A stretch of 64,000 bases of DNA, taken from positions 3,297,691 to 3,361,690 of the forward strand of contig SIJG01000006.1 of NCBI GenBank assembly GCA_023374025.1, written 5' to 3'. Of this stretch, positions 51,715-60,965 are shown one piece after another. This DNA comes from Heterodera schachtii. Lineage: Eukaryota; Nematoda; Chromadorea; Rhabditida; Heteroderidae. Under the pieces are notes generated by a model, which saw only the letters and a list, made by a program, of their open reading frames with translations, ran no database searches and was not told the DNA's origin. A program made the translations under genes and the position numbers. Positions within the stretch are counted from its first letter, which is position 1. Each line of letters starts with the position of its first letter.

Positions 51715-51887
51715 CTAAACATTTAGAACAAACAAGAAATTGTTAAAATAACCCATATATAACATAAACACTAATACAAAATCAAAGAAAAACTAATATA
51801 ACCTTCTACAAAAAAGTTGAAAGTAAATTTTCAAAATAAAAAAATAATAAACATAAATTAATGATTTTAAATAAATTAACAAAATAT

Positions 51888-51957
51888 TCGGCACTAAAAT
51901 AACCCGCCCCTTCTGATCACCACTCATTCGCACTTTTGTCACTTCGACTCACCACGG
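51888..51957. repeat. Degenerate right end of the 43-44 kb element family
   Basis: This segment matches the right arm of the composite element in the same orientation: ATTCGGCACTAAAATAACCC, GCCCCTTCTGATCACC, then a single diverged 26-bp unit and the terminus CGACTCACCACG. The shared CTCACCACG end supports 44,403 as a true element boundary. The rest of this copy is missing or unrecognisable. Confidence 0.65.
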
Positions 51958-53334
51958 AATTTACCATACAAAAATTTAGGTTTAATGCTGAGCATGGCAA
52001 AGTGTCGCAGAAAAATTATTTAAAATAATTCTCATCAGATTAATTAAGAGTTTGCATATTCTCAAATCTAAATATGATTAAAATTAATTAGGTGATTCAT
52101 TTTTGCTTGAATTTATTATTTTAAAATCTTGGACAAACTTTGCTTTTAATTGAAATGATAATTATTATTATAAGTATATTTTTATGTGTTTTTGTTAAGT
52201 TTTATTATTATATTATTTTCAAATTTCAAATTAAATTATTTATCAAGTTAATGAATTTACAAATTTTCTTAAGATCAATTATTATAAATTTATTTTATTA
52301 TTATTATTATTTTGATATTAGATAAAAAATTAATTTTCATGTTGAAGTATATTGTATATTTAAGAAAAAAAATTATTAATATATTTCTACTTGAGCTGAT
52401 TTAGTGCTCATCTATTTTCTTGACAAATTCCTTTTTTGCTTTTTTAATGAAATTATTTATAAGAATGAATCTTTTAGTTACTTTATTTGTAATCTTTTAT
52501 CTTTTAAAATTTTTTAAAACGGTCCAAAATCTTCCAAGAATTTGGAATGAAATTCTGGATGTAGCTAAAATTACCAATATACTGGTATTTTTTAATTTTT
52601 TAGTAATTGAAAGTAAGATTTTATTAAATTATTCCAAATATAATATCTTAATAAATATAATTTTCAAATTTTATTTCTTACAAAAATTTAAATAGTTTAC
52701 TAAATGTCAACATGTACTTTTCAATAAATTTGTTTTGAAATATTTGTGTAATAATTTGTTTTTAATTTTCGTTATTTATATGATACTTCTTTTGGTTTTT
52801 TTTATACAGTTTTATTTTTAACATGATTTCGGACACAGATATTTTCCAGTTTCTGAATCCCAGCACTTCTGAGAATGAGTCTAACAAAATTTAAATATAT
52901 AAAATTCTTCAAATGTTAATCATTTTTGTTATTAAGAAGTATTTATTATACCTTCATTGTTTAAGTTTATGTATTTTTTTCGTCATGAATTTGTTTTAAA
53001 TTTTTTTTACATTGAAAGAAAATAAATTGTTAAATTTATTATGAATGGCAATGAAGAAGCTTCAAACTTGTTCATCAATATTTATTTGATTTATTTCGAT
53101 AAGTGAATAATATAAATTAATATATTCTGAAAGAACTTGATTACAATGAGCTTTTATTTTATAGTCTTATCTCTCGTCTCATCTCCTGAAGGAAATTCTA
53201 TTTTAGGGTCGTCTAAATAAATAATTCATTATTTTGATAAATTCAACTAAATGCTTTAATGGAAGATAAATAGAATTGATTTAATTTTCAACAAATTACA
53301 TTTTTATGAGAAAATATAGTCCCAACAAATCTTT

Positions 53335-53780
53335 ACTCAAACCTGAAAAACTATCTTATATTTCATTTAAAAACTTGAAATAATTCATGCTTACATAACT
53401 GTTGATGTTAATCAAAAAAGTCTCTTACACCAACTTGATCAGATCACTCCTTCCTAATGACCGGACACAAAAATACACTGAAAATCGGGGAAATTTTCGA
53501 AATCCCTAGGGGGTTGGGAAATTTTTTCTAGAAAAAATTGGCAAGCCCACTGGCAAGAGCACAAAATTTGCTACCGAATTGCCTTTTGAATAATGGGTCT
53601 ACGTTTTGTACATAGAAATATATACTTGGTTGAATATTTGATCACCATAAAAATGATCAATTTGTGACCAGCACTATAACTTTTTCTAGAAGCATCCAAA
53701 TTAAACATTCTTGGTATCTTTTGATAGCCCTAAGTTTCTTCAAAAAATTTTATTGAGTTTTAAAAAAGTTGTGGCTTGGA
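53335..53780 (-). repeat. Second copy of the 43,640-44,155 core, inverted
   Basis: Reverse-complement relative of the interior of the composite element, from ACTCAAACCTGAAAAACTAT through TTACACCAACTTGATCAGAT and GAAATCCCTAGGGGGTTGGG to AGAAGCATCCAAATTAAACA and AAAAAAGTTGTGGC. It has one arm of the hairpin but no 38-bp array and no terminal arms nearby. Moderately diverged. Confidence 0.8.
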
Positions 53781-56296
53781 ATTTTCATAAATTTATTTGG
53801 TAAACCTTTTTAATAAATCGTAATGATAACAACTTTTTTATGTCGAGAATTTTAAAAACAAAGAAAATTTTTCGATAAATAAAATTTTAAATATTTTAAT
53901 GTCAATTGACAAAAATTAAATTAAAATAATACGAACAAATACTAATATTAATAAATCACTTTAAATTAGTATTAAAAGAACCCAAAAATTTCACTAATAT
54001 ATAAAGAGACCCTGGATAATATGAGAAAATAATTTAAGTATATTTAATAATTTATAAATAATTGTAATAGTGAAAAACGTAAATAATAAAACATGTTCAA
54101 AATTAAATAAAAATAATAATTATTATGAATAGAAAAAGAAATTTAATAAAAAAAATTAAACATGAAAAATATAATTTATAAATTCAACATGGGAAATTCG
54201 CAAAAACCCAGCAAATCCGGCATAGGAAATTATTTTAAAATAAGCTAAAAGACCGGTCTGTATCATATAGAAAAGTTAGAAACAAAATTCATTGCCTCGA
54301 TCACAAAAACCAAAGTTCGTTTTCAGGATTAGAAGAATACAATCTATGAAAAGTAAAAGCAGCATGAAATATTAAAAAAAGCAAAATTATACTTATAAAT
54401 AAATATATATAATAAAAAAAAATCATACAAAAAAAAGATTTGTACGAAAGATCAAACTAAAAGTTAATTCATATAATTACTTATATAAACAATCAAATGA
54501 ACATCATTATCAATAAATGTTAAATTAATTTCATATAAAAAATTTTTTTAATGCCAGAAGAAAAAAATTTTGTATAAGTTTTCGATGAGCGAAAAGACGA
54601 TTTCAATAGCGACTTGCCATAAGGTTAAAATAATTTTATAAAATAGATGTGAAATTTTACTATATGAAAAAGCTATAAATTAATGAATAACTTCTTAAGC
54701 GTAATGAAATAAAAATCACAACTAAATAAAAATATTTTGTAAAACTTAATTCGTTTTTAAATATTACTTCAAATTATAAAAATGTGAAATTTTACACGAA
54801 GTCGAAAGGATGAACTCGAGAGACGTGACCGCGCCAAAAGAAATAATTTTACGGTATACTATTATAAACCTAGCAAAAAGATATTCTATAAATTATAGGA
54901 AAGAGTTTTATAATTAATAATGAAACTCAATTCTGATTTAAATAAATATATAACAATAAATTTTATTAAATAAAAAATATGATTATAAAACATTTAAAAC
55001 ACTAAATAATCTTAATTAAAAAAACTATAAAGCGTGTCATGGGCAATTTAAGAACCAACTAAATGAATTGAAATACATAATAAAATAATCTTATTACTTT
55101 AATATCAAATATTATGTGTACGGATAGCAACAAAATAAAATTTTAACTTCTTTAAAAAATGAATTAGACCACATATTTGTAATCGATGACGCAACATGAG
55201 ATACACTAAAGAAATAAAATAAAATCCTTATAAGTAATTTTTATTGTCAAAATAAAATAATTAAATACAAGCTTTTACAAAATTATCTTACGCTAATTAT
55301 CCGTTAGAATTATTTCATACAATTAACAATTCAGATTAGTTATATTAAAATTTATGAATTATAACAACTATGGAAAAATGATCTAACCCTGAAAAAAGTG
55401 CACTTAAGAATTAAATTTTTAAAAAGTAATAAATATACATTCCTGAATTTTAATATTTAAAAATAAGAATATAAGTAAATAATTAATTTCTGTAAAATAA
55501 TTAAAATGTTAAGTTAGTTTTTTAGAATAAATAAAATATTGTAAAATCAAACAGGGTTTTATAAAATGGAAGACTAGAGTTAAAAACAAAAATATATGTG
55601 TTTCAACTAGAAATTTATAAAGTTTCCATGTTTTTGATTCTGCAAAAATTGACTTTTAATACGCTAAAGAAAAAATCAAATTCTTCTACTAATTACTAAT
55701 GTAAAGACGCTTAGGTTATCAAATTTAAAAAAGCGGACCGAAAAGAAAGTTTTACTTACTTAAATCTAATCAATTAAAAAAGTATAAATGATGTAAATTT
55801 AAAACGAATTGAAAAAGATTATGATGCTAAAAAAATTAAATGAAGACATAATTAAACATTTTATTATGGAAGAAGCTTCATTACAACAGCATTATATTAA
55901 AGATAAATGTATTAATTGTATATCTGACAACCTTTCCAAAACATTTGCTCCTACCGGCACAAAACATTAAGATCTTTCTTTCAAATATGTTTTATAAAAA
56001 ATATTTTTCTTATAATAAAAAAAATTAACGAACTGAACTGAAATAGTAAAGAATTGTTCGGTGTGGACGAGAAAAACAATTTTTTTTTTAAATAATAAAT
56101 AATAAAAAACACTAAATCTAATTTAAAAAACAATAAAAATCAAATATATTGAAATAATTTACCACTTTAAATTATAAAAATAATAATAACCTCTCTGTAA
56201 AAATTCTATTCCCTTCAGCAGTATAATAATTAATAAAAATTTCAATAATTTAAATTATTTTATAATAATTTTTTTTTGATAATATAATGAAGTAAA
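53781..56296. other. A-rich A+T desert left of the LTR element
   Basis: No supported gene. Small pockets occur at 54,190-54,320 and 54,790-54,840, the latter with CGAGAGACGTGACCGCGCC. The remainder is low-complexity A-rich DNA. Confidence 0.45.
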
Positions 56297-56617
56297 TGTT
56301 GGGTAGCCAATCAATAATTGCCCTTTGCTCATTTCCCTTTTCGGTCATTTCTCTATTTCTCTCGCGCTACACTCTCTCACTTTGTCATGTCTCTCTCCTT
56401 CACTATCATGTGTCTCTTCTCTGTGTTCATCCTCATAAATAGCCGAACACACAGTCATTCTTTGTCAGTCCATGTCATTTGCCATCTCTCATTCATTTTA
56501 CATTTATTCTCTGTCATCATTTTATTGTTCTATTTATTTATTTATTTATTTGTGGACTTATTTTATTTATTAAAGTTTATTCTCTCTAAGTGTTGTGGTC
56601 AAGCGAAAGACACAACT
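56297..56617 (+). repeat. 5' LTR (321 bp)
   Basis: Starts TGTTGGGTAGCC and corresponds base for base to 59,465-59,785 at a constant offset of 3,168. The tip is CAACT here but CAACA in the other copy, which pairs with the TGTTG start. It contains an ATAAATA box (56,435-56,441), a (TTTA)n run (about 56,530-56,552) and ATTAAA (56,569-56,574) as likely polyadenylation signal. The TC-rich U3-like part gives a 107-codon open frame that is not a gene. Confidence 0.93.
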
Positions 56618-56621
56618 TTTT

Positions 56622-56631
56622 TGGCGCAGTC
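56622..56631 (+). promoter_or_regulatory. Primer-binding site
   Basis: TGGCGCAGTC begins four bases after the LTR. It begins TGG, as expected opposite the CCA tail of a tRNA, and resembles the TGGCGCAGTC-type sites I recall from some insect gypsy-group elements. Minus-strand DNA synthesis would start here. The tRNA identity is not established. Confidence 0.7.
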
Positions 56632-57046
56632 AGCAGGATAAGGCATTTTTCTCCATTTTCATTTAAAATTATGGCAGTCCCAGGCATCTTTCATTTCTCT
56701 CCTCATTCATTCATCTTTGGCAAAACCCGAGGCCACCTCCACGTAACACTCTGTGTGGAATTCCAACTCATTGCGAGCTCTGTGAACACCCGCACAGTTG
56801 AAAGTGAATGAGAACACATTGAGGTGGACAGTGAAGCCAACATATGTGTATTCCATTCGCTGCGCATTCCCCTAAACAGCCGACGGTTTAAACGCCAATC
56901 ACTTTATTCGCATTTCATCATTTTATTTGACCTGCGGACTGGCCAATTCATAAGCATTCACACCAAAAGCCATTGCTGACGCCGCACATTTCATTTGACT
57001 CTCATTTGGACTCAATCATTTCATTGTCTTCATTTCACTCATAATC
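56632..57046 (+). other. Leader between primer site and gag
   Basis: A 415-base untranslated leader, about as GC-rich as the coding body and rich in CATTT and CACT words. It would be expected to hold packaging/dimerisation signals, but none can be pinpointed by eye. An open frame at 56,590-56,811 spans the LTR edge and leader and shows no domain. Confidence 0.6.
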
Positions 57047-57525
57047 ATGGCAAATCCCGCGGACATGGCAATGCTGTTCCAACAGCTAACAGACACTCTC
57101 AAAAACATTGCAAATCAAAATGCAAATCCCAATAAACAAAACTCCAACCTATTCGCTACAATTAATTCCCATGTGTCCGAATTCATCTACAACCCGGAAG
57201 CGGATTGGGTTTTTGAAATTTGGCACGAACGTTACGGGCCATTTCTTGAGTCGGATGGACAGTCATTGCCTGATGAAATGAAACGCGTCTGTTGGTCGGT
57301 AAGCTTGGTGCGCAGGAATACGCGCGATTCACGGAGAGCATTCTCCCGCAAAAACCAACAGACCTCTCATACAATGTCACAGTAAGCAAGTTAAAGGGTC
57401 TGTTTTGTGGCATCAAATCAATTTTTGTTAAACGATTTGAGTGTTTTCAGTTGCAGAAAGAGCCAACACCGAGTCCAATCGATTTCGCGGCACAAGTCAG
57501 CGCGCAATGTAACGGGCACAAATGA
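57047..57525 (+). pseudogene. gag: gag, N-terminal and capsid part, frameshifted
   Basis: Starts at ATG 57,047 (ATCATGGC context). The first frame runs to about 57,290 (MANPADMAMLFQQLTDTL..., with EADWVFEIWHERYGPF) and continues in the next frame as VGKLGAQEYARF, ILPQKPTDLSYNVT and LFCGIKSIFVKRF. This is the helical capsid-type region of gypsy-group Gag, which assembles the virus-like particle. A second frame change follows near 57,520, so two frame changes interrupt this part. Read as three pieces it is collinear with known Gag layouts. I judge it a broken copy or, less likely, a sequence with indel errors. Confidence 0.8.
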
Positions 57526-58050
57526 CACTGACCAAAGAGGAGATCAAAGCCCTCGTGTTCATCAGCGGTCTCAGTTCAGGCGACCGCGACTTGAGGGAGC
57601 GCTGTCTCAAAATGATGGAGGAGGACCGAGCCAAGAACACGGACATCAAGTTTGAGCGGCTCATCGAGGAATGTCGCGACATTTTGTCGCTCAGGAGTGC
57701 CGCCGCTGCACTCGAAAATCCCGGTCATGGGTGGCAGGCAAATTCAATTTCAGTTAAGCCGCAGCGTGAAAAGGAGCGACAAGGAAGACAGCGACAGTTC
57801 AGCACATCATCGCGCACAGGGCATTTCAATGAAGGACGGACGCGCATTCAATCAGCAAATGGCCGCCATTCATGAAAGCCGCGTCCGCCTTTTCCATGCA
57901 AATGATGTGGAGGCAGTCATTGGAACAACGAGTGCGACAACAAACGAGGCCCAAAGTGCTACAACTGTGATCGAGTCGGACATTTTGCACGCGAGTGCCG
58001 AAGAAAAAAGCAGGCCAACAACAACGACTCGATGTCCGTCATGAATGTGT
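57522..58050 (+). pseudogene. gag: gag C-terminal part with two CCHC zinc knuckles, two nonsense codons
   Basis: The third gag frame encodes TKEEIKALVFISGLSSGD and a basic Gln/Arg-rich linker. TGA codons lie in frame at 57,873-57,875 and 57,903-57,905. The frame continues through a knuckle of pattern C-X2-C-X3-H-X4-C (57,897-57,935, with the second TGA between its first two cysteines) and a perfect C-X2-C-X4-H-X4-C knuckle (57,957-57,998, CYNCDRVGHFAREC). These nucleocapsid motifs bind element RNA. Each TGA could derive from CGA by a single C-to-T change. Confidence 0.85.
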
Positions 58051-58450
58051 CCGACGACACTGACGGATTGATCACCGTGGATTGTGTGATCAACGGCAGG
58101 CCGGTTTCATTGGTGGCAGACACAGCCGCCCGAAAAACCATCATTCAAACGCCCATTTGGGAGAAATTGGGAAAACCCAAATTTAAAACGGGAAGGGCAT
58201 AATTTCGAGTTAATTGGATCATTTGATTGTACAGTTGAGTTCGCAGGCATTAAATTGAAGTTGGAATGTTTTGTGGCACCGACGGGAGCACTCAATCTCT
58301 TTGGCCTTCCGTGGATTCGAGCATTTGAGTTGGCACTTCAACGCCCAATCGCCACAACACTTCACATTGTCCAACCCGAAGCAACATTCATGGCCACATC
58401 GTCATCCCCAGACCTGACCAGCAAACTCAAGCGAAAATTTCCCGAAGTTC
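58051..58450 (+). pseudogene. pro: Retropepsin-like protease, split by a frame change, altered active site
   Basis: The same frame as the knuckles reads LITVDCVINGRPVSLVADTA with the catalytic region at 58,119-58,130. The usual D-T/S-G-A is D-T-A-A here, so the flap-supporting glycine is missing. This frame ends at TAA 58,200-58,202. The C-terminal half continues in the next frame from about 58,192 (FELIGSFDCTVEFAG, then LNLFGLPWI), the usual end of a gypsy protease. The lost glycine and the frame change make an active enzyme unlikely. The region ends with LKRKFPEV, which normally lies just before the reverse transcriptase. Confidence 0.8.
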
Positions 58451-59262
58451 ATCCATGGCCATCATCGACTGAAGTCTACGAAAGACTGCACATGGATTTC
58501 GCTGGTCCCTGTGCCGACGGAAACAAATATCTTGTTGTGGTTGACTCCTACAGCAAATGGCCGAAAGTCATCAAAATGAACACGACAACCGCCAAAATGC
58601 TCATCGTAAAGTTTGTTTGGTTGTTCTCGCGGTATGGTTTTCCTAAGGAAATTGTCACGGACAACGGTCCGCCATTCAAATCAAATGAAATTTCCCAATG
58701 TTGCAGAAAACATGGCATCAAACAGACATTTTCACCGCCATTTCACCCTCAGAGCAACGGACGTGCCGAACGATTTGTCGACACATTGAAGCGCCAAATG
58801 AAGAAATGCGCCCGAGATGACGCACATTGGGTGCAAAATTCGCTCTTGGCCTACCGAAGCACGCCGAACGCAAGTTTGAACGGGCGAACGCCCGCTGAGT
58901 TGTTTTTGGGCCGTCCGGTTCGAACAATCATTTCCCTCGTTAAACCCCAAAACAAGCAGGAAAACGAAGGCAAAAACGACAAATACAAGCAGCGAATGGT
59001 CAAACAGTTAAATCAGCACCACGGCACACGCGAACGAAAATTTGGCATTGGTGATCAAGTACAGTTCATCAACTACCAGCATGGTACAAAAAGTTGGTTG
59101 AACGGAACGATCGAATCAGGCAATGGTGTGGTTTGGAAAGTCAGGGCACCACGATTGAGTGCTGTAGTCACACGGAATTCTAATCAAATGAGAAAATTTT
59201 ATCCCATCCCATACAAAGAACATCATGAACAGTTGCCCGACGAACAACCAACCGCCAAATGA
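58450..59262 (+). CDS. int: Integrase core and C-terminal domain fused in frame to the protease tail
   Basis: An uninterrupted frame (about 58,192 to TGA 59,260-59,262) joins the protease tail directly to HPWPSSTEVYERLHMDFAGP, the start of a gypsy integrase catalytic core. The triad is present: Asp in HMDFAGP (codon at 58,495), Asp in VTDNGPPF (codon at 58,660) and Glu in NGRAERF (codon at 58,768), with exactly 35 residues between the last two (DD35E). The C-terminal domain shows GDQVQF, W...G...G, and NQMRKFYP-type features. The HHCC zinc finger and all RT/RNase H are absent. The core may be functional for strand transfer, but this is untested. Confidence 0.9.
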   Translation, partial: HPWPSSTEVYERLHMDFAGPCADGNKYLVVVDSYSKWPKVIKMNTTTAKMLIVKFVWLFSRYGFPKEIVTDNGPPFKSNEISQCCRKHGIKQTFSPPFHPQSNGRAERFVDTLKRQMKKCARDDAHWVQNSLLAYRSTPNASLNGRTPAELFLGRPVRTIISLVKPQNKQENEGKNDKYKQRMVKQLNQHHGTRERKFGIGDQVQFINYQHGTKSWLNGTIESGNGVVWKVRAPRLSAVVTRNSNQMRKFYPIPYKEHHEQLPDEQPTAK

Positions 59263-59437
59263 TCAGCCAGAAGAAGTTCATCCCAAATCGCCACGTCGTG
59301 TACGATTTGCGGATGAACAGAACGAACCATTGGAGAGAGCACAATCGCCATCGACTGTGCGACGTTCAACACGTGAAAGAAAGGCACCGAAGATTTTGAA
59401 CCCGGATGCCTCAAAAGCCAAATATGATTATGTCTGA
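59225..59437 (+). pseudogene. Basic C-terminal tail of pol, shifted out of frame
   Basis: A second frame overlapping the integrase end encodes a Pro/Asp/Glu/Arg-rich tail with PRRVRFADEQ, RRSTRERKAPK and a TGA at 59,435-59,437. Tails of the RRSTRERK type are common at the end of gypsy-group pol. A frame change near 59,240-59,260 most simply explains the split. A separate small protein starting at ATG 59,225 is possible but less likely. Confidence 0.7.
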
Positions 59438-59453
59438 TCAGGGGTCTGATCTT

Positions 59454-59464
59454 AAAAGGGGAGA
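59454..59464 (+). promoter_or_regulatory. Polypurine tract
   Basis: AAAAGGGGAGA lies directly against the 3' LTR start (TGTTGGG at 59,465), as required for plus-strand priming. Its intact position supports the element boundary. Confidence 0.9.
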
Positions 59465-59785
59465 TGTTGGGTAGCCAATCAATAATTGCCCTTTGCTCAT
59501 TTCCCTTTTCGGTCATTTCTCTATTTCTCTCGCGCTACACTCTCTCACTTTGTCATGTCTCTCTCCTTCACTATCATGTGTCTCTTCTCTGTGTTCATCC
59601 TCATAAATAGCCGAACACACAGTCATTCTTTGTCAGTCCATGTCATTTGCCATCTCTCATTCATTTTACATTTATTCTCTGTCATCATTTTATTGTTCTA
59701 TTTATTTATTTATTTATTTGTGGACTTATTTTATTTATTAAAGTTTATTCTCTCTAAGTGTTGTGGTCAAGCGAAAGACACAACA
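59465..59785 (+). repeat. 3' LTR (321 bp)
   Basis: Same length and order as the 5' LTR with no indel; the translated stretch through it is identical. It ends CAACA, pairing with TGTTG. ATTAAA at 59,737-59,742 is the likely polyadenylation signal. The open frame across it is the same non-coding artefact as in the 5' LTR. Confidence 0.93.
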
Positions 59786-60075
59786 TTTTTTGCTGGGCAC
59801 TAAAGAGTCAAGCCGACGGAGGTAACCAATCCTGAAGGCAGCGCATCATCAAAGCCGAGAAGGCGGCGCACATTATTCCTTGTGACTGGGCGCTCAAGTT
59901 CAGAACCATAACACTTGAAGTTTCTTTTTCGAATTTGGGTCCGGGGTTTCGGAATTGGGCAAATCCGAGTTCGTATTCGTGATTAGCGTATTTTTAAGCC
60001 TAGAAAAAGTGCCTTATAAATTAAAAAAAAAAAATTTCGGGACCACAATTCCGAAAGATTGCCGGAATTTCCTAT
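59786..60075 (+). other. GC-rich sequence directly after the 3' LTR
   Basis: The bases after the LTR (TTTTTTGCTGGGCACTAAAG) resemble the start of the element's own leader (TTTTTTGGCGCAGTC) with small gaps. GC-rich DNA follows to about 59,910, including AGCCGACGGAGG and GAGAAGGCGGCGCAC. A second block (about 59,930-60,075) has GGGTCCGGGGTTTCGGAATT and an A-run. It could be a truncated second leader of a related element or an older repeat present before insertion. No gene is recognised. Confidence 0.45.
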
Positions 60076-60734
60076 TAAAATTATGAAACTATCTACAGTA
60101 GTAATAAAAATGAAATGAAAAAATCATTTTACATAATGACATTTAAATGAATTCTTAAATAAATATTTAATAACACTCATAAAAAAAGATATGTATAAGA
60201 CATTAGATGCAAATAAAATTTTATGTATGAGAAAGAAAATTAAACTTAATTTATACGATGCAATTGTTTTCGCGTTAGATTATAGAAGAAACTTCGGTAT
60301 AACAGAATTAATAACCATCTTCATTAAAAAGTTCATAAAAAAGTATTACAACTATCGGACATTTATAACACACAATTTGATCAAGAATTACAAAAATGTA
60401 TAAATTAAATTGTAAATATTAAATAAAAAAATCAAAATTTTTTTAGAAAATAAAGATAATTAGCAGTTTTCTACATAAGAATGCAAATATTGAGCAATCT
60501 ATTTACCGAAAAGATACAAGAAACAAAAAAAATAATATGATATAAAGAGTTAATAAAATATTTAAAAAAATTTTGCTTCAAAGGAAAATGATTTAATCCA
60601 TGGAGTTTTTACCCAATAGAGAAAAAGAAATTGAACACCCTTTATTCGGCATATGTAATCAAAATCTGAGAAATGATTATTTAAATTATTATTTATTAAT
60701 ATATGAACAATATTATAAACATAAGTAGATGGCT
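60076..60734. other. A-rich A+T desert
   Basis: No gene supported. A 70-codon frame at 60,191-60,403 has a Lys/Asn/Tyr/Ile-rich composition that chance translation of this DNA would give. Confidence 0.45.
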
Positions 60735-60965
60735 TGAAACCTTGGAAAATTTTCAACAAAATTCCTAGGGGGTTAGTAAAATTTTTCTGGAAAATTTGAG
60801 TGGTCTATTAGAAAGGGAACAAAATTCTCTACCGAATTGCCTTTTGGATGGTAGGTCTATGACCTATATCTACATAGTACAGTTCGTGAAACCTTTGAAA
60901 TCTTAAAATGATTGATTTCTACCGTATTTCAAGAAAAAAATCAAAAATTGATCATTTTTATGGTA
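60735..60965 (-). repeat. Third, most diverged copy of the 43-44 kb core repeat
   Basis: Shares with the 53,335-53,780 copy, in the same orientation, the words AATTCCTAGGGGGTTAGTAA, CTACCGAATTGCCTTTTGGA and TTGATCATTTTTATGGT. It lacks hairpin and terminal arms. The degree of divergence suggests an old, once-active repeat family. Confidence 0.7.

Larger units (their letters stand above)
56297..59785 (+). mobile_element. Non-autonomous Ty3/gypsy-type LTR retrotransposon lacking RT and RNase H
   Basis: In order: 5' LTR, primer-binding site, leader, gag with two zinc knuckles, protease, integrase core and C-terminal domain, basic tail, polypurine tract, 3' LTR. At 3,489 bp it is far shorter than an autonomous relative because RT, RNase H and the integrase zinc-binding N-terminus are absent. 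The LTRs appear identical except for the final base, yet the body has frame changes near 57,290, 57,520, 58,190 and 59,240 and TGA codons at 57,873 and 57,903. The 5-bp flanks (GTAAA left, TTTTT right) do not match, so no clean target-site duplication is visible. Coding GC is far above the surroundings. Confidence 0.93.

Noticed and set aside
56318..56641. 107-codon open frame in the 5' LTR and its twin at 59,486-59,803
   Set aside because: Both lie in the TC-rich LTR and exist because the LTRs are identical. A Ser/Phe/Leu-rich translation with no domain is expected there.
57183..57682. Antisense open frames within gag (57,183-57,416; 57,497-57,682)
   Set aside because: They are shadows of the GC-rich gag coding strand; the sense frames carry the recognisable motifs.
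58718..58950. Antisense open frames across the integrase
   Set aside because: The sense frame holds the DD35E triad and integrase motifs; the antisense peptides show none.
60191..60403. 70-codon frame as a gene
   Set aside because: Composition is Lys/Asn/Ile/Tyr-biased as expected from A-rich DNA, with no motif or GC pocket. Frames of this length are expected by chance in the window.
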